From Streptomyces sp. CB02261 (lineage in GTDB: Bacteria; Actinomycetota; Actinomycetes; Streptomycetales; Streptomycetaceae), in the NCBI RefSeq assembly GCF_001905665.1, contig NZ_LIVX01000016.1:1-36863 (forward strand): a DNA stretch of 36,863 nucleotides, in the 5' to 3' direction. Positions 1 to 8,566 of this stretch are shown in pieces. The stretch's first letter is position 1, and each line of letters starts with the position of its first letter. A model generated the notes under the pieces. That model did not search any database and had not been told where the DNA came from. It saw only the letters and a program-made list of their open reading frames with translations. Position numbers and translations under genes: made by a program.

Positions 1-33
1 CATGGCCCGCAACCTCCCGTAGGGGGGACACGA

Positions 34-71
34 GAAGGGCGCCCCTCCCGGCGGGGGGAGGGGCGCCCTTC
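34..71. terminator. Strong bidirectional hairpin terminator
   Basis: A 16-bp GC-rich inverted repeat has arms at 34-49 and 56-71 around a 6-nt loop. It lies 17 bp past the stop codon of the minus-strand LCP gene that ends at 89. It probably ends that transcript, and possibly also a plus-strand transcript entering from the left. There is no clear U-tract, which is usual for Streptomyces terminators. Confidence 0.75.
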
Positions 72-88
72 GTCGTGTGCGCGACCGG

Positions 89-1348
89 TCAGCGGTCCGC
101 CTCGACGGTGACCTTCTCGTCGTTCTGGATCTGCTGCACCAGCTGCTTCACCTTCGGCATGTCCCACTTGAGGGAGCCCTGCGGCGCGCTGCCCGAGATC
201 GGGATGTTCATGGACTTGCCGTCGCCGCCGCTGATGCCCTTCATGGCGAAGAACATCTTTCCGAGGTCGTACAGCGACATGTCCTTGTCCACGATCAGCG
301 TGTCGAGACCGGCGCCCAGCGTCGGGTACAGCGCGAACGGGTTGAGGATCGTGCCCGGCGTCGCCGCCTGGTTGGCCAGGGCGGAGAGGAACTTCTGCTG
401 GTTCTTCGTCCGCTGCAGGTCCGACTGGGCGAAGGCGTACCGGGTCCGGACGAAGGCCAGGGCCTGCTCGCCGTTGAGGGTCTGCGTGCCCGCCTGGAAG
501 TCGGCGCCGGACTTCTTGTCCTTGAAGCCCTTGTCGATGTTCAGCTCGACACCGCCGAGCGCGTCCACGATGTTCGCGAAGCCGGCGAAGCCGATCTCCG
601 CGTAGTGGTCGATGCGGAGGCCGGTGTTGAACTCGACGGTCCGCACGAGCAGCTCGGGGCCGTCCATGGCGTACGCCGCGTTCAGCTTGGAGCCGCCGCG
701 GGCCGGGAAGGACTTGCCGGACTCGGAGCCGACGAAGTTCGGGATCGTCACCCAGGAGTCACGGGGGAGCGAGACCATCGTGTTCCCGCTGGAGCAGGCC
801 GCGAGGATCATCATCGAGTCGGTCCGCTTACCCTCGGCGGAGCCGGTGTGCAGTTTCTTCTTCTCCTCGGCGGACATGCCCTCACGGCTGTCGGAGCCGA
901 CGATCAGATACGTCGTGCAGTCGCCCTCGGCCGGCCGCTCGATGACCTTGGACAGGTCGACCTCGTTGCGCATCTGGGAGCTGGCCCAGGCGTAGGTACC
1001 GATGCCCCAGGCGAGGACGCCGACGACCAGGACGATCGAGCCGACCTTGATGCGCTTGCGCCAGTCCGGCGCGGGGCGCCCGGGGCCGCCGGCGCCGGTG
1101 CTCGGCGCGTACTGCGGCGGCACGGTGCCGTGGCCGCCGCCCTGCGGGGCGCCGTAGACCTGGCCCGTGTTGTACCCGGAGTCGTACCCCGTGCCCTGGG
1201 CCTGCGTGAAGTTCGGGTTGGCCTGGTCGTAACGAGGCGGCTGCTGCGGAACCTGCGGACGCCGCACATGGCTCATGCGGCGAGGACCCTCCGGGTGGGG
1301 GTTCGAGCTGCCGCGGCCGTATCCGCCGTCATCGGGCCAGTCATTCAT
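89..1348 (-). CDS. LCP (LytR-CpsA-Psr) family protein 1
   Basis: A 419-residue type II membrane protein. LCP enzymes transfer undecaprenyl-phosphate-linked glycopolymers (teichoic acids or other wall glycans) to peptidoglycan on the outer face of the membrane. The cytoplasmic head (about 1-98) is rich in Gly, Gln, Tyr and Pro, one membrane helix spans about 101-121, and the LCP domain fills 140-330. Canonical residues are visible: GSDSR at 151-155, Arg175 and Asp177 in RTDS, Arg196 in LPRDS, Arg301 and Arg303 in VRTR. There is no C-terminal LytR_C domain and no C-terminal Cys, unlike most neighbours. The start was set at the MNDWPDD methionine. No Shine-Dalgarno precedes it, but a weak -10-like CACACT lies 7 nt upstream, so a leaderless mRNA is possible. 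An internal Met25 with a GGAGGG upstream is the alternative. Confidence 0.93.
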   Translation of the reverse strand: MNDWPDDGGYGRGSSNPHPEGPRRMSHVRRPQVPQQPPRYDQANPNFTQAQGTGYDSGYNTGQVYGAPQGGGHGTVPPQYAPSTGAGGPGRPAPDWRKRIKVGSIVLVVGVLAWGIGTYAWASSQMRNEVDLSKVIERPAEGDCTTYLIVGSDSREGMSAEEKKKLHTGSAEGKRTDSMMILAACSSGNTMVSLPRDSWVTIPNFVGSESGKSFPARGGSKLNAAYAMDGPELLVRTVEFNTGLRIDHYAEIGFAGFANIVDALGGVELNIDKGFKDKKSGADFQAGTQTLNGEQALAFVRTRYAFAQSDLQRTKNQQKFLSALANQAATPGTILNPFALYPTLGAGLDTLIVDKDMSLYDLGKMFFAMKGISGGDGKSMNIPISGSAPQGSLKWDMPKVKQLVQQIQNDEKVTVEADR

Positions 1349-1478
1349 GCGGACCAGTGTGCCGGGCAGGGCTTCGCGGGCGACAGGCCGGGTGGAACTT
1401 CGGGCCCGGGCTGTTGCCAAGCTGATGCAAAGCGGACCGAACGGCGACGGCCGAGGGACCCGGCATATGGTGGAGGGC

Positions 1479-2012
1479 ATGACAGATCAGGGCGATATTC
1501 CGGGCAAGCCCACCTCGGCCTCCCGCACCACCCTCAGCCACATCATGACCAGCCACGACACCAACCTCCTGGGTACCGTGCACGGCGGCGTGATCATGAA
1601 GCTGGTGGACGACGCGGCGGGCGCCGTCGCGGGCCGGCACTCGGGCGGACCGGCGGTCACCGCCTCGATGGACGAGATGGCCTTCCTGGAGCCGGTGCGG
1701 GTCGGGGACCTGCTCCATGTGAAGGCCCAGGTCAACTGGACCGGCCGGTCCTCCATGGAGGTCGGCGTCCGGGTCATGGCCGAGCGCTGGAACGAGTCCA
1801 CGCCCGCCACCCAGGTCGGCTCCGCCTATCTGGTCTTCGCCGCCGTCGACGCGGACGGCAAGCCGCGCCGCGTCCCGCAGGTCATCCCGGAGACGGAGCA
1901 GGACAAGCGCCGCAACCAGGAGGCCCAGATCCGCCGCACCCACCGCCTGGCCCGCCGCGAGGCCATCAAGGACCTACGGGAACGCCGGGCGGCCGAGGGC
2001 TACGAGGACTAG
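1479..2012 (+). CDS. Acyl-CoA thioesterase, hot-dog fold (YciA/BFIT-like)
   Basis: A 177-residue single hot-dog domain protein expected to hydrolyse acyl-CoA thioesters in the cytoplasm. The family signature is at about 27-47: DTNLLGTVHGG followed by the helix carrying the presumed catalytic Asp (LVDDAA). Residues 63-72 (SMDEMAFLEP) and 117-124 (YLVFAAVD) fit the substrate pocket and central strands. The C-terminal 40 residues are basic, charged and probably helical. The ATG at 1479 was chosen because the protein family begins near MTDQG and a purine-rich GGTGGAGGG lies just upstream. An in-frame ATG at 1467 is the alternative. It is transcribed away from LCP gene 1 across a 130-bp gap. The substrate cannot be told from sequence. 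Confidence 0.9.
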   Translation: MTDQGDIPGKPTSASRTTLSHIMTSHDTNLLGTVHGGVIMKLVDDAAGAVAGRHSGGPAVTASMDEMAFLEPVRVGDLLHVKAQVNWTGRSSMEVGVRVMAERWNESTPATQVGSAYLVFAAVDADGKPRRVPQVIPETEQDKRRNQEAQIRRTHRLARREAIKDLRERRAAEGYED

Positions 2013-2040
2013 CCGGACCGGGGCCCACGGCCGACGGGCC

Positions 2041-2160
2041 CACGGCTCCGGGTCCGCCTCGGAGCGCCGCCCTACGGACCCACGGCCCCGGGTCCGCCTC
2101 GAAGCGCGGCCCCGGGGACCCACGGCCCGCGGGTCCGCCTCGGAGCGCGCCGCCTACGGG
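2041..2160. repeat. Three 40-bp imperfect direct repeats
   Basis: Three copies start at 2041, 2081 and 2121, each opening with CACGGC and containing GGGTCCGCCTCG followed by AGCG. They begin about 28 bp after the thioesterase stop, in the gap between convergent genes. Within the first copy GGTCCG and CGGACC can pair across about 18 nt, so the array might also serve as a weak terminator. No protein-coding signal is evident. Confidence 0.8.
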
Positions 2161-2184
2161 CGAACCGGCCCCCGGTCCGGCTGG

Positions 2185-2350
2185 ACGGGCCGCCCTACGG
2201 GCACACCACCTCGTCGCAGGTCCGCTCGGACGGGCCGCCCTACGGGCACACCACCTCGTCGCAGGTCCGCTCGGACGGGCCGCCCTACGGGCACACCACC
2301 TCGTCGCAGGTCCGCTCGGACGGGCCGCCCTATGGGCACACCACCTCGTC
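2185..2350. repeat. 45-bp tandem repeat spanning the LCP gene 2 stop codon
   Basis: Three near-perfect 45-bp units begin at 2185, 2230 and 2275, with a partial fourth from 2320 to about 2350. Read on the minus strand, the fourth contains the true last codons of LCP gene 2 (encoding DEVVCP and TAG). The other copies repeat the same codons and stop, differing by a synonymous CCA/CCG change near the stop. The array is therefore a tandem duplication of the gene's 3' end plus downstream sequence. Together with the 40-bp repeats it accounts for most of the 317-bp gap at 2013-2329. Confidence 0.92.
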
Positions 2351-3796
2351 CCCCGTCACCGCCTCGAACGGTCCCGCCCGGCCCGGCTCCTCCGCCCGGA
2401 CCGCCCGCACCCCCTTGTAGTCCGCGCCCACCGTCACCCGCAGCGTCCCGCCCCTCCCCGCCACCGGCTTCAGCTCCGCCCCCGGCAGCGCCGCCGCGAG
2501 GGTCTTCGCCGAGCGGTCCCAGCGCGGGTCGTACTCGACGACCGTCCGCGCCCGGTCCGTCCCCGGCGCGGTCATCGGCGTCCGCGTGGTGTCGAAGCCG
2601 GTGCCGCGCAGCGCGTCGTCGACCTTCCGGCCGAGCCCGTCCGTCCGGGTCCCGTTGTAGACCTGCACCCGGACCGTGCGCGGCGCCACGTCCACGACGA
2701 CGTCCCTGGGCGCCTTGTCCGACGAGGCGGGCTTCGCGGGGGTGAGCGGCCGGTCCTCCCGCAGCGCCTGGAACAGCTTCTGCGCCTTCGCCGCGTCCCA
2801 CTTCACCGTCGAGCCGATCCCCTTCACGGGGAAGCTCATGTCCCCGATCGGCACGGACACGAACTCCGACGACGCCGGGGTGAAGCCGCGCATCGCCTTG
2901 GCGAGGGCGAACAGCTGATCCGTACCGAAGTCCTCGTCGGCCCGGACCGAGCTGAGCAGGGCCGTGGCGACCTCCCGGAACCGCACCGGGTTGAACAGCA
3001 CCCCGCCGCTGCTGATCCGCTCGACGAGCGCCGCGAGGAACCGCTGCTGCCGCTGCATCCGCCCGATGTCGGCGGCTCCGTCGATGTGCCGGGAGCGCAC
3101 GTACTGCAGGGCCTGCCCGCCGTCGAGCTCATGGGTGCCGGCCTTCAGGTCGAGCCCCGTGTACGGGTCCTTCACCGGCCGGGCCGTACAGATCTGCACC
3201 CCGCCGACCGCGTCCACGGTCCGCATGAAGCTGGTGAAGTCGACCTCCAGATAGTGGTCGATCTTGACGCCGGTCATCGACTCGACGGTCCGCACGGTCA
3301 GCCCGGGCCCGCCCTCGGCGTACGCCGCGTTCAGCTTCACCGGATGCGCCTGGTGCTTCTCGCCGCTGGTGAGATCGGTGTGCTCGGGCATCTCGGCGTA
3401 CGAGTCACGGGGCAGGCTCACCACGCTCGCCCGGTCCCGGTCCTCCGAGATGTGCACGAGCATCACCGTGTCGGTGCAGTGGCAGGGCGCGCCGCCGAGC
3501 CGGTACTTCTCCTTCTCCTCCGCGGTGATCCGGTCCCGCCCGTCGGTGCCGACGACGAGGACGTTCATCCCGTGCCCGGCCTGCGGCCGGTTCTTCATGT
3601 CCTTGAAGGGGTCGACCCGGGTGATCCCGGTGTTCAGGCCGGTCACCACCGCGTGCCCGATCCCGCCGGCCGCGAGGACCGTCACGGAGAGCGCCGTCGC
3701 CATCCGCATCCCCCACCGGGGCCGCCTCCGCCGCCGACGGACCGGCACGCGACGGGCGGCGGGCCGGGTACGGGGCGTGCGGGGCGGTGTGGGCAC
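2330..3796 (-). CDS. LCP family protein 2 with LytR_C domain
   Basis: A 488-residue LCP protein. A very basic cytoplasmic head (poly-Arg at about 16-28) is followed by one membrane helix at about 33-52, an LCP domain at about 75-265 and a LytR_C domain at about 372-464 (RVQVYNGT start). Visible active-site elements are GTDGR at 83-87, Asp109, Arg130 in LPRDS, and Arg234 and Arg236 in VRSR. The residue two before Asp109 is Cys107, where LCP1 has Arg. The protein ends in VVCP, placing a Cys one residue from the end. The GTG start at 3796 was chosen because GGAGG lies 9 nt upstream. Longer in-frame extensions would run into the divergent glycosyltransferase. Its 3' end is duplicated downstream in tandem. 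Confidence 0.92.
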   Translation of the reverse strand: MPTPPRTPRTRPAARRVPVRRRRRRPRWGMRMATALSVTVLAAGGIGHAVVTGLNTGITRVDPFKDMKNRPQAGHGMNVLVVGTDGRDRITAEEKEKYRLGGAPCHCTDTVMLVHISEDRDRASVVSLPRDSYAEMPEHTDLTSGEKHQAHPVKLNAAYAEGGPGLTVRTVESMTGVKIDHYLEVDFTSFMRTVDAVGGVQICTARPVKDPYTGLDLKAGTHELDGGQALQYVRSRHIDGAADIGRMQRQQRFLAALVERISSGGVLFNPVRFREVATALLSSVRADEDFGTDQLFALAKAMRGFTPASSEFVSVPIGDMSFPVKGIGSTVKWDAAKAQKLFQALREDRPLTPAKPASSDKAPRDVVVDVAPRTVRVQVYNGTRTDGLGRKVDDALRGTGFDTTRTPMTAPGTDRARTVVEYDPRWDRSAKTLAAALPGAELKPVAGRGGTLRVTVGADYKGVRAVRAEEPGRAGPFEAVTGDEVVCP

Positions 3797-3908
3797 GGAC
3801 GGACACCTCCGCGGGTGTGACAAGGGGAACCGTGAGCACGGTAGGCCCATACGATCAGCGCAAGGGCCCACCACCCGTGCGGCGCGCACCGGTGTCCCCC
3901 ATTCGCGG

Positions 3909-3914
3909 TAACGT
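3909..3914 (+). promoter_or_regulatory. Putative -10 element for a leaderless glycosyltransferase mRNA
   Basis: TAACGT fits the TANNNT pattern and sits 8 nt before the ATG at 3923, which has no good Shine-Dalgarno. No convincing -35 was seen. Confidence 0.35.
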
Positions 3915-3922
3915 GGCGGACG

Positions 3923-4948
3923 ATGAACGCCATGCCCCCCGTCTCCGTGATCATGCCGGTCCTCAACGAGGAGCGGCATCTGCGCACCTCGGTTCGTCAC
4001 ATCCTGGAGCAGGAGTACGACGGCGAGATGGAGGTGGTGATCGCGCTCGGCCCGTCCACGGACCGTACCGACGAGATCGCCGCCGAGCTCGTCCGCGAGG
4101 ACTCCCGCGTCACGACCGTGCCGAATCCCACGGGCCGTACGCCCGCCGCTCTCAACGCGGCGATCAAGGCCTCACGTCACCCGATCGTGGTGCGCGTCGA
4201 CGGCCACGGCATGCTCTCCCCGAACTACATCGCCACCGCCGTCCGGCTCCTGGAGGAGACCGGCGCGCAGAACGTCGGCGGTGTCATGCACGCCGAGGGT
4301 GAGAACGCCTGGGAGGACGCGGTCGCCGCCGCGATGACCTCGAAGATCGGCGTCGGCAACGCGGCCTTCCACACGGGCGGCGAAGCGGGCCCCGCGGAGA
4401 CCGTGTACCTGGGTGTCTTCCGGCGCGAGGCGCTCGAACAGCAGGACGGCTACAACGTGGAGTTCATCCGCGCCCAGGACTGGGAGCTGAACTTTCGCAT
4501 CCGCGAGGCCGGCGGCCTGATCTGGTTCTCGCCGGAGCTCCGCGTCCAGTACCGCCCGCGTCCCTCCGTGAAGGCGCTCGCCAAGCAGTACAAGGACTAC
4601 GGCCGTTGGCGCCACGTGGTGGCCCGCTACCACCAGGGCTCCATCAACCTCCGCTACCTGGCCCCGCCGACCGCCGTCTGCGCCATCGCCGCCGGCCTGG
4701 TCGTGGGCGCCGTCCTCACCCCGCTCGGCTTCGTGATCCCGGCCGGCTACCTCGCCGCGATCACGGCCGGCTCGGTCCCGGCGGGCAAGGGCCTCCCGCT
4801 GAAGGCCCGCCTCCAGATCCCGGTGGCGCTCGCGACGATGCACATGTCCTGGGGCTACGGCTTCCTGACGAGCCCCCGCTCCCTCGCGAAGAAGGTCATC
4901 GCGAGCCGTCGCCCCGCCGTGCGGACGGGCGAGTCCGAGACGGTCTGA
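3923..4948 (+). CDS. Family 2 glycosyltransferase, membrane-anchored
   Basis: A 341-residue GT-A fold glycosyltransferase likely to act on the inner face of the membrane in envelope glycan synthesis. The N-terminus has the GT2 signature VSVIMPVLNEE (7-17). The metal-site equivalent is Asp93 in VDGHG, and the catalytic-base region is AQDWELNFR (184-192). Residues about 248-285 and 298-315 are hydrophobic and probably membrane-embedded. It lies between LCP genes on the opposite strand; in mycobacteria the rhamnosyltransferase wbbL1 occupies a comparable spot near an LCP gene, so a role in wall polymer assembly is inferred. Donor and acceptor are unknown. An alternative start is Met4 at 3932. 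Confidence 0.9.
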   Translation: MNAMPPVSVIMPVLNEERHLRTSVRHILEQEYDGEMEVVIALGPSTDRTDEIAAELVREDSRVTTVPNPTGRTPAALNAAIKASRHPIVVRVDGHGMLSPNYIATAVRLLEETGAQNVGGVMHAEGENAWEDAVAAAMTSKIGVGNAAFHTGGEAGPAETVYLGVFRREALEQQDGYNVEFIRAQDWELNFRIREAGGLIWFSPELRVQYRPRPSVKALAKQYKDYGRWRHVVARYHQGSINLRYLAPPTAVCAIAAGLVVGAVLTPLGFVIPAGYLAAITAGSVPAGKGLPLKARLQIPVALATMHMSWGYGFLTSPRSLAKKVIASRRPAVRTGESETV

Positions 4949-4964
4949 CACCTCCCGTACGAGA

Positions 4965-5000
4965 ACGGCGGCCGGGTCCCTCGCGGGGCCCGGCCGCCGT
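4965..5000. terminator. Bidirectional terminator between convergent genes
   Basis: A 16-bp stem (4965-4980 with 4985-5000, one G-U pair) closes on a TCGC tetraloop. It sits centrally in the 70-bp gap between the converging glycosyltransferase and LCP gene 3 and should end both transcripts. Confidence 0.85.
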
Positions 5001-5018
5001 GTCGTACCCGGGGGACGG

Positions 5019-6785
5019 TCAGCTCTTCCCGTCCCACTTGTAGACCGAGTAGATGTCCATGCAGGTCGACTTGTCGTCGGCGCCCGCGGGCAGGTCGCCG
5101 GCCTCCACCGCCGGAGCCTTGAAGACGGCCCCCTCGCGCCAGTCCGCGCCGACGACGAGCGTGATGCCCTCCACCTTGGCGTCGGGCCGGACCTTGGCCT
5201 CCGGGAGGCCGAGGGCCTTCGCCACGGACACCGCGTTCGCCCGGCCCTGGTCGCCGTCCGCCTTCGGGTACATGACGACCGAGTCCTCGCGCGGCTGCGC
5301 CTCCTTGGAGGCCTCCGCCTGCGTGAAGCCCTTGCCGGTCAGGGTCTCGGTGACGGCCTTGGCGCGTCCCTCGACGGGCGCCTCGTCCGTACCGGCGGTG
5401 CCGTTGGCGACCGTGACGGCGAAGGAGCCGGGGGCCTCGGCGGTGGCCTTCGGCTTCGCCGGCGTGCTCGGCTTCGGCTTGGCCGTGGCCGGCTTGCCGT
5501 TCTTGTCGAAGGCGATGTCGTCACGGAGCATCGCCCACATCTTGTCGGCGGACGACTTGACCATCTGGAGCTTGTTCCGGTCCTGGGACCACTCGACCGT
5601 GGGGACCGTCGCCGTCGTCAGACGGTTCATCTTCACGTTCTTGAGCTGCATCGACAGGTCGAAGAGCTTCTTCACCGACTTCAGTTCGTCGGAGACCTGG
5701 AGCGCCTTGGTGGCGGTTTCGGCGAGCCCCGTCAGCTGACCGGTGTCGCTCCAGGCGTTCTGCTTCTGGAGCTTCTCGACCATGCCGTTGAGGTACATGT
5801 GCTGTGCCTTGGCGCGGCCCTGGTCGTTGCCGAAGGCGTGGCGGGTACGGAGCCACTGCAGGGCCTGCTTGCCCTGGATCTCCGTGGTGCCCGCCTTGAG
5901 CTTGAGACCCGAACCGCCCTTGACCCGGCGGGTGGGCCTGTCCCAGACCCCGGTCTTCACGCAGACGGGGACGCCCCCGACCTCGTCGGCCATCGCCACC
6001 ACACCCGCGAAGTCGATCATCATCCAGTGGTCGATGTAGACCCCGGTGATGCTCTCCCAGGTGGTGAGGGTGCAGCCCGGACCGCCGCGCCCCAGCGTCT
6101 CGTTGATCGGGGCGGTGTTCGTCGCCTGGAAGGTCGAGCCGTCCTCGCCCTTGCACTCCGGGATGGGCACGATCGTGTCGCGCGGGATGGTGACGATGGA
6201 GGCGTTCTGCCGGTCGGCGGAGACGTGCAGCAGCATCTGGACGTCCGCGAGCGGCTTCGCCTCGCGGAGGTTCTTGCCGCCGCCGAGCGCCACGTTCTTG
6301 GCGTCCGCCCGGCTGTCGGAGCCGATCAGGAGGATGTTCAGCGGGGTGTCGCCGAGCGCGTTCGGCGGGGCCTTCTGCACACCGCTGTCACCGCCCGCGC
6401 GCGAGCCGCCGCGGATGTTGCCGTTCAGGTGCTCGTAGTACAGGTATCCGGCGCCGGCCGTGCCGAGTATCAGCACCGACATGGTGATCGCGACCCAGCG
6501 CAGCACCTTGCGCTTGCCGGACTTCTTGGCGCGCCGGCGGGCCGCGGCCCGGCCGCCCGCGCCCGCACCTCCGGCCGCACCACGGCCGGCACCCGCGGCG
6601 GTGCCGCGTCGGCGCTCGGCGCGGGTCGACGCGGGCGCGTCCGCTGCCGCCGCCTTCTCCCCGGGCTCGTCACCGCCGGCGCCGGTGGCCTCCGCGGCGC
6701 CGTGCAGCTCGTCGTCCCAGCCCAGTTCTCGGGCGCGCGGAACGCGTCCCCGCGTTCCCTCCCCGCGCACGCTGTTCTGTCCCAC
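5019..6785 (-). CDS. LCP family protein 3 with LytR_C domain
   Basis: At 588 residues this is the longest LCP protein here. It has a long Ala/Gly/Arg-rich cytoplasmic head (1-92), a membrane helix at 96-116, an LCP domain at about 148-340 and a LytR_C domain at about 454-549. A Lys/Pro/Ala-rich linker lies at 430-452. Motifs are GSDSR at 155-159, Asp181, Arg202 in IPRDT, and Arg313 and Arg315 in LRTR. Two residues before Asp181 is Leu179 instead of Arg, and ADVQM replaces the usual DT(M/I). A Cys lies near the C-terminus (STCMD, about 575). The start is a GTG at 6785 with GAGGGGACC upstream. It follows LCP gene 4 by 50 bp on the same strand, so the two are probably cotranscribed. Confidence 0.93.
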   Translation of the reverse strand: MGQNSVRGEGTRGRVPRARELGWDDELHGAAEATGAGGDEPGEKAAAADAPASTRAERRRGTAAGAGRGAAGGAGAGGRAAARRRAKKSGKRKVLRWVAITMSVLILGTAGAGYLYYEHLNGNIRGGSRAGGDSGVQKAPPNALGDTPLNILLIGSDSRADAKNVALGGGKNLREAKPLADVQMLLHVSADRQNASIVTIPRDTIVPIPECKGEDGSTFQATNTAPINETLGRGGPGCTLTTWESITGVYIDHWMMIDFAGVVAMADEVGGVPVCVKTGVWDRPTRRVKGGSGLKLKAGTTEIQGKQALQWLRTRHAFGNDQGRAKAQHMYLNGMVEKLQKQNAWSDTGQLTGLAETATKALQVSDELKSVKKLFDLSMQLKNVKMNRLTTATVPTVEWSQDRNKLQMVKSSADKMWAMLRDDIAFDKNGKPATAKPKPSTPAKPKATAEAPGSFAVTVANGTAGTDEAPVEGRAKAVTETLTGKGFTQAEASKEAQPREDSVVMYPKADGDQGRANAVSVAKALGLPEAKVRPDAKVEGITLVVGADWREGAVFKAPAVEAGDLPAGADDKSTCMDIYSVYKWDGKS

Positions 6786-6835
6786 CCCAGGTCCCCTCGT
6801 GAGTCAGGAGTGCGCCGAGTCCCGGTGTTTCCGGG

Positions 6836-8566
6836 TCACTTGGCGCACACCTGCTTGTCTGCTTGTACCTTCTCGACGTCCGGCGCCTTCGTCGGACCGT
6901 TGATGGGCACCCCCGCGCCCTTGAAGTCGGCGCCGAGGACGAGCGTCATGGGCTCGCGTTCCCCGGCCGCCTGTGTGCCCGGCTTGAGCGCCGTGGCGGC
7001 CAGACCCATCATGTCCGCGAGCGCGCGGGCCTGATCGGCCTGGTTCGGTGCGTAGGTGAGCGTGGTCTTCGCCGCCTTCTCGGGGGCGTTGCTCTTGTTG
7101 GTGGAGCGGTTCACGCCCTGCTCGTTCTGCAGCCAGTTGATGGTCGACTGGGCCGCGCCCCGGATGCCGCTGCCGTTGTAGACGTCGACCCGCACGTCGG
7201 CGGGCTGGGCGCGCACGCCCTGGAGGAGCTTGGCCTGGGCCAGCGCCTGGGCGTTCTTGGCGTCCTGCGTCTTCTTCTTCACCTCGGTCAGCGAGATGTC
7301 GGCCTGCAGCGCGGCGAAGAGCTGGGGTGCCTGCGTCGGATGCGGCACCACGGTGATCGGCTTGGGCTCGTCCGGGTTGTCGATCACCGGGAGCGTCGCG
7401 AAGGAGATGTTCTTCGTGTCGATCCCGGAGAGCTCCTTGGCCAGGTCCTGGAGCTTGGACAGGGACCCTATGCCCTTGTCGACGGTGAGCGCGTTCGTCG
7501 CCGCCTCCGCGAGGTCGAGCAGCTTGGTCGGGCTGGTGAGCGTCTCGTCCGACTTCATCTGGCGGATCATGGAGCCCAGGAACTGCTGCTGGATCTTGAT
7601 CCGGTCGAGGTCGCTCTTGTTGCCGAAGCTGGAGCGGGTCCGGACGAAGGCGAGGGCGTCCTCGCCCTCGATGACCGACTCGCCGGCCGGCAGCTTCAGG
7701 TGCGACTTGGGGTCGTCCACGGCCTTCTCGACGCAGACCTTCACGCCGCCGACGGCCGTGGTCAGCTCCTTCACCGCGTTGAAGTCGACCATCATGAAGT
7801 GGTCGACGGTCAGGCCGGTCAGCTCCTTGACCGTACGCATGGTGCAGCCGGGGTCGCGGCCGTCCTGCCCGAGGCTGACGTTGAAGCGGGCCTGCTGCTG
7901 GGCGGGGATCGTCAGGATCGACCCGTCCTCCCGCCGCGACTGGCACTCGGGGATCGTCGTCATCAGGTCGCGCGGGATGGAGAGGGCGGTGGCGTTGGTG
8001 CGGTCCTTGGCGACGTGGAAGAGGATCGTGGTGTCCGCGTGGCCGGGGCTGTTCTTGTCGCCGTAGCCGCCGTTGCCCTGGCCGGTCCGCTTGTCGGTGC
8101 CGATGATCAGGATGTTGAAGGCCTCGCCCTTGCGGAAGCCCTTGCTCTCGAGACCGACGGGGTCGACGACGTCGATGTTGCCGTCCAGCTTGTTGTAGAG
8201 CAGATACGCCCCGGTCGCGCCCCCCACCAGCACGAGCGCCATCGTCCCGCCGGTCCACAGGAGGACCTTCTTCTTGCGGGACGCGCCCTGCTTGCGCTTG
8301 CGGCGGCTCGCGGGCGGCTGCTGGGCTCCGCCGCCCGGCTCGGTGACCCGGCGCCGGCGCTGTCCGGGGACGGGCGCCTCGACGGGGGCCTCGGCCGGCG
8401 TGGGCGAGGGGACGGTGGCTCTACGGGGCCTGGTCGGCGTCTGCGGGGTCGTCGGCTGCCCTGCGGAGTGGTCCAGTCGCAGTTCGTAGTTGCCGGTCTG
8501 CGGGTTGAGCACCCACTGGTCGGCGGGGTCGATCTCGTCCGCCCGTCCACGGCTGTGCGCGTCCAC
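6836..8566 (-). CDS. LCP family protein 4 with LytR_C domain
   Basis: A 576-residue LCP protein. The N-terminus carries a short motif (DPADQWVLNPQTGNYEL, 13-29) that I recall from Streptomyces LCP proteins. A Lys/Arg-rich stretch (88-100) leads into a membrane helix at 102-124. The LCP domain covers about 148-345 and LytR_C about 456-548. Motifs are GTDKR at 156-160, His176-Ala-Asp178, Arg199 in IPRDL, and Arg309 and Arg311 in VRTR. It ends in QVCAK, with a Cys three from the end. The GTG at 8566 was chosen because GGAGGA lies 11 nt upstream and the conserved N-terminal motif follows at once. It is probably first in a two-gene unit with LCP gene 3. Confidence 0.92.
   Translation of the reverse strand: MDAHSRGRADEIDPADQWVLNPQTGNYELRLDHSAGQPTTPQTPTRPRRATVPSPTPAEAPVEAPVPGQRRRRVTEPGGGAQQPPASRRKRKQGASRKKKVLLWTGGTMALVLVGGATGAYLLYNKLDGNIDVVDPVGLESKGFRKGEAFNILIIGTDKRTGQGNGGYGDKNSPGHADTTILFHVAKDRTNATALSIPRDLMTTIPECQSRREDGSILTIPAQQQARFNVSLGQDGRDPGCTMRTVKELTGLTVDHFMMVDFNAVKELTTAVGGVKVCVEKAVDDPKSHLKLPAGESVIEGEDALAFVRTRSSFGNKSDLDRIKIQQQFLGSMIRQMKSDETLTSPTKLLDLAEAATNALTVDKGIGSLSKLQDLAKELSGIDTKNISFATLPVIDNPDEPKPITVVPHPTQAPQLFAALQADISLTEVKKKTQDAKNAQALAQAKLLQGVRAQPADVRVDVYNGSGIRGAAQSTINWLQNEQGVNRSTNKSNAPEKAAKTTLTYAPNQADQARALADMMGLAATALKPGTQAAGEREPMTLVLGADFKGAGVPINGPTKAPDVEKVQADKQVCAK

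Noticed and set aside
2185..2350. CRISPR-like array
   Set aside because: The repeats are contiguous with no unique spacers and coincide with the end of a gene.
77..3820. Very long open frame on the plus strand, 1247 codons, across LCP genes 1 and 2 and the thioesterase gene
   Set aside because: It is an antisense shadow of real genes in GC-rich DNA. Its Arg/Gly/His/Val-rich composition matches no family and the true frames carry LCP motifs.
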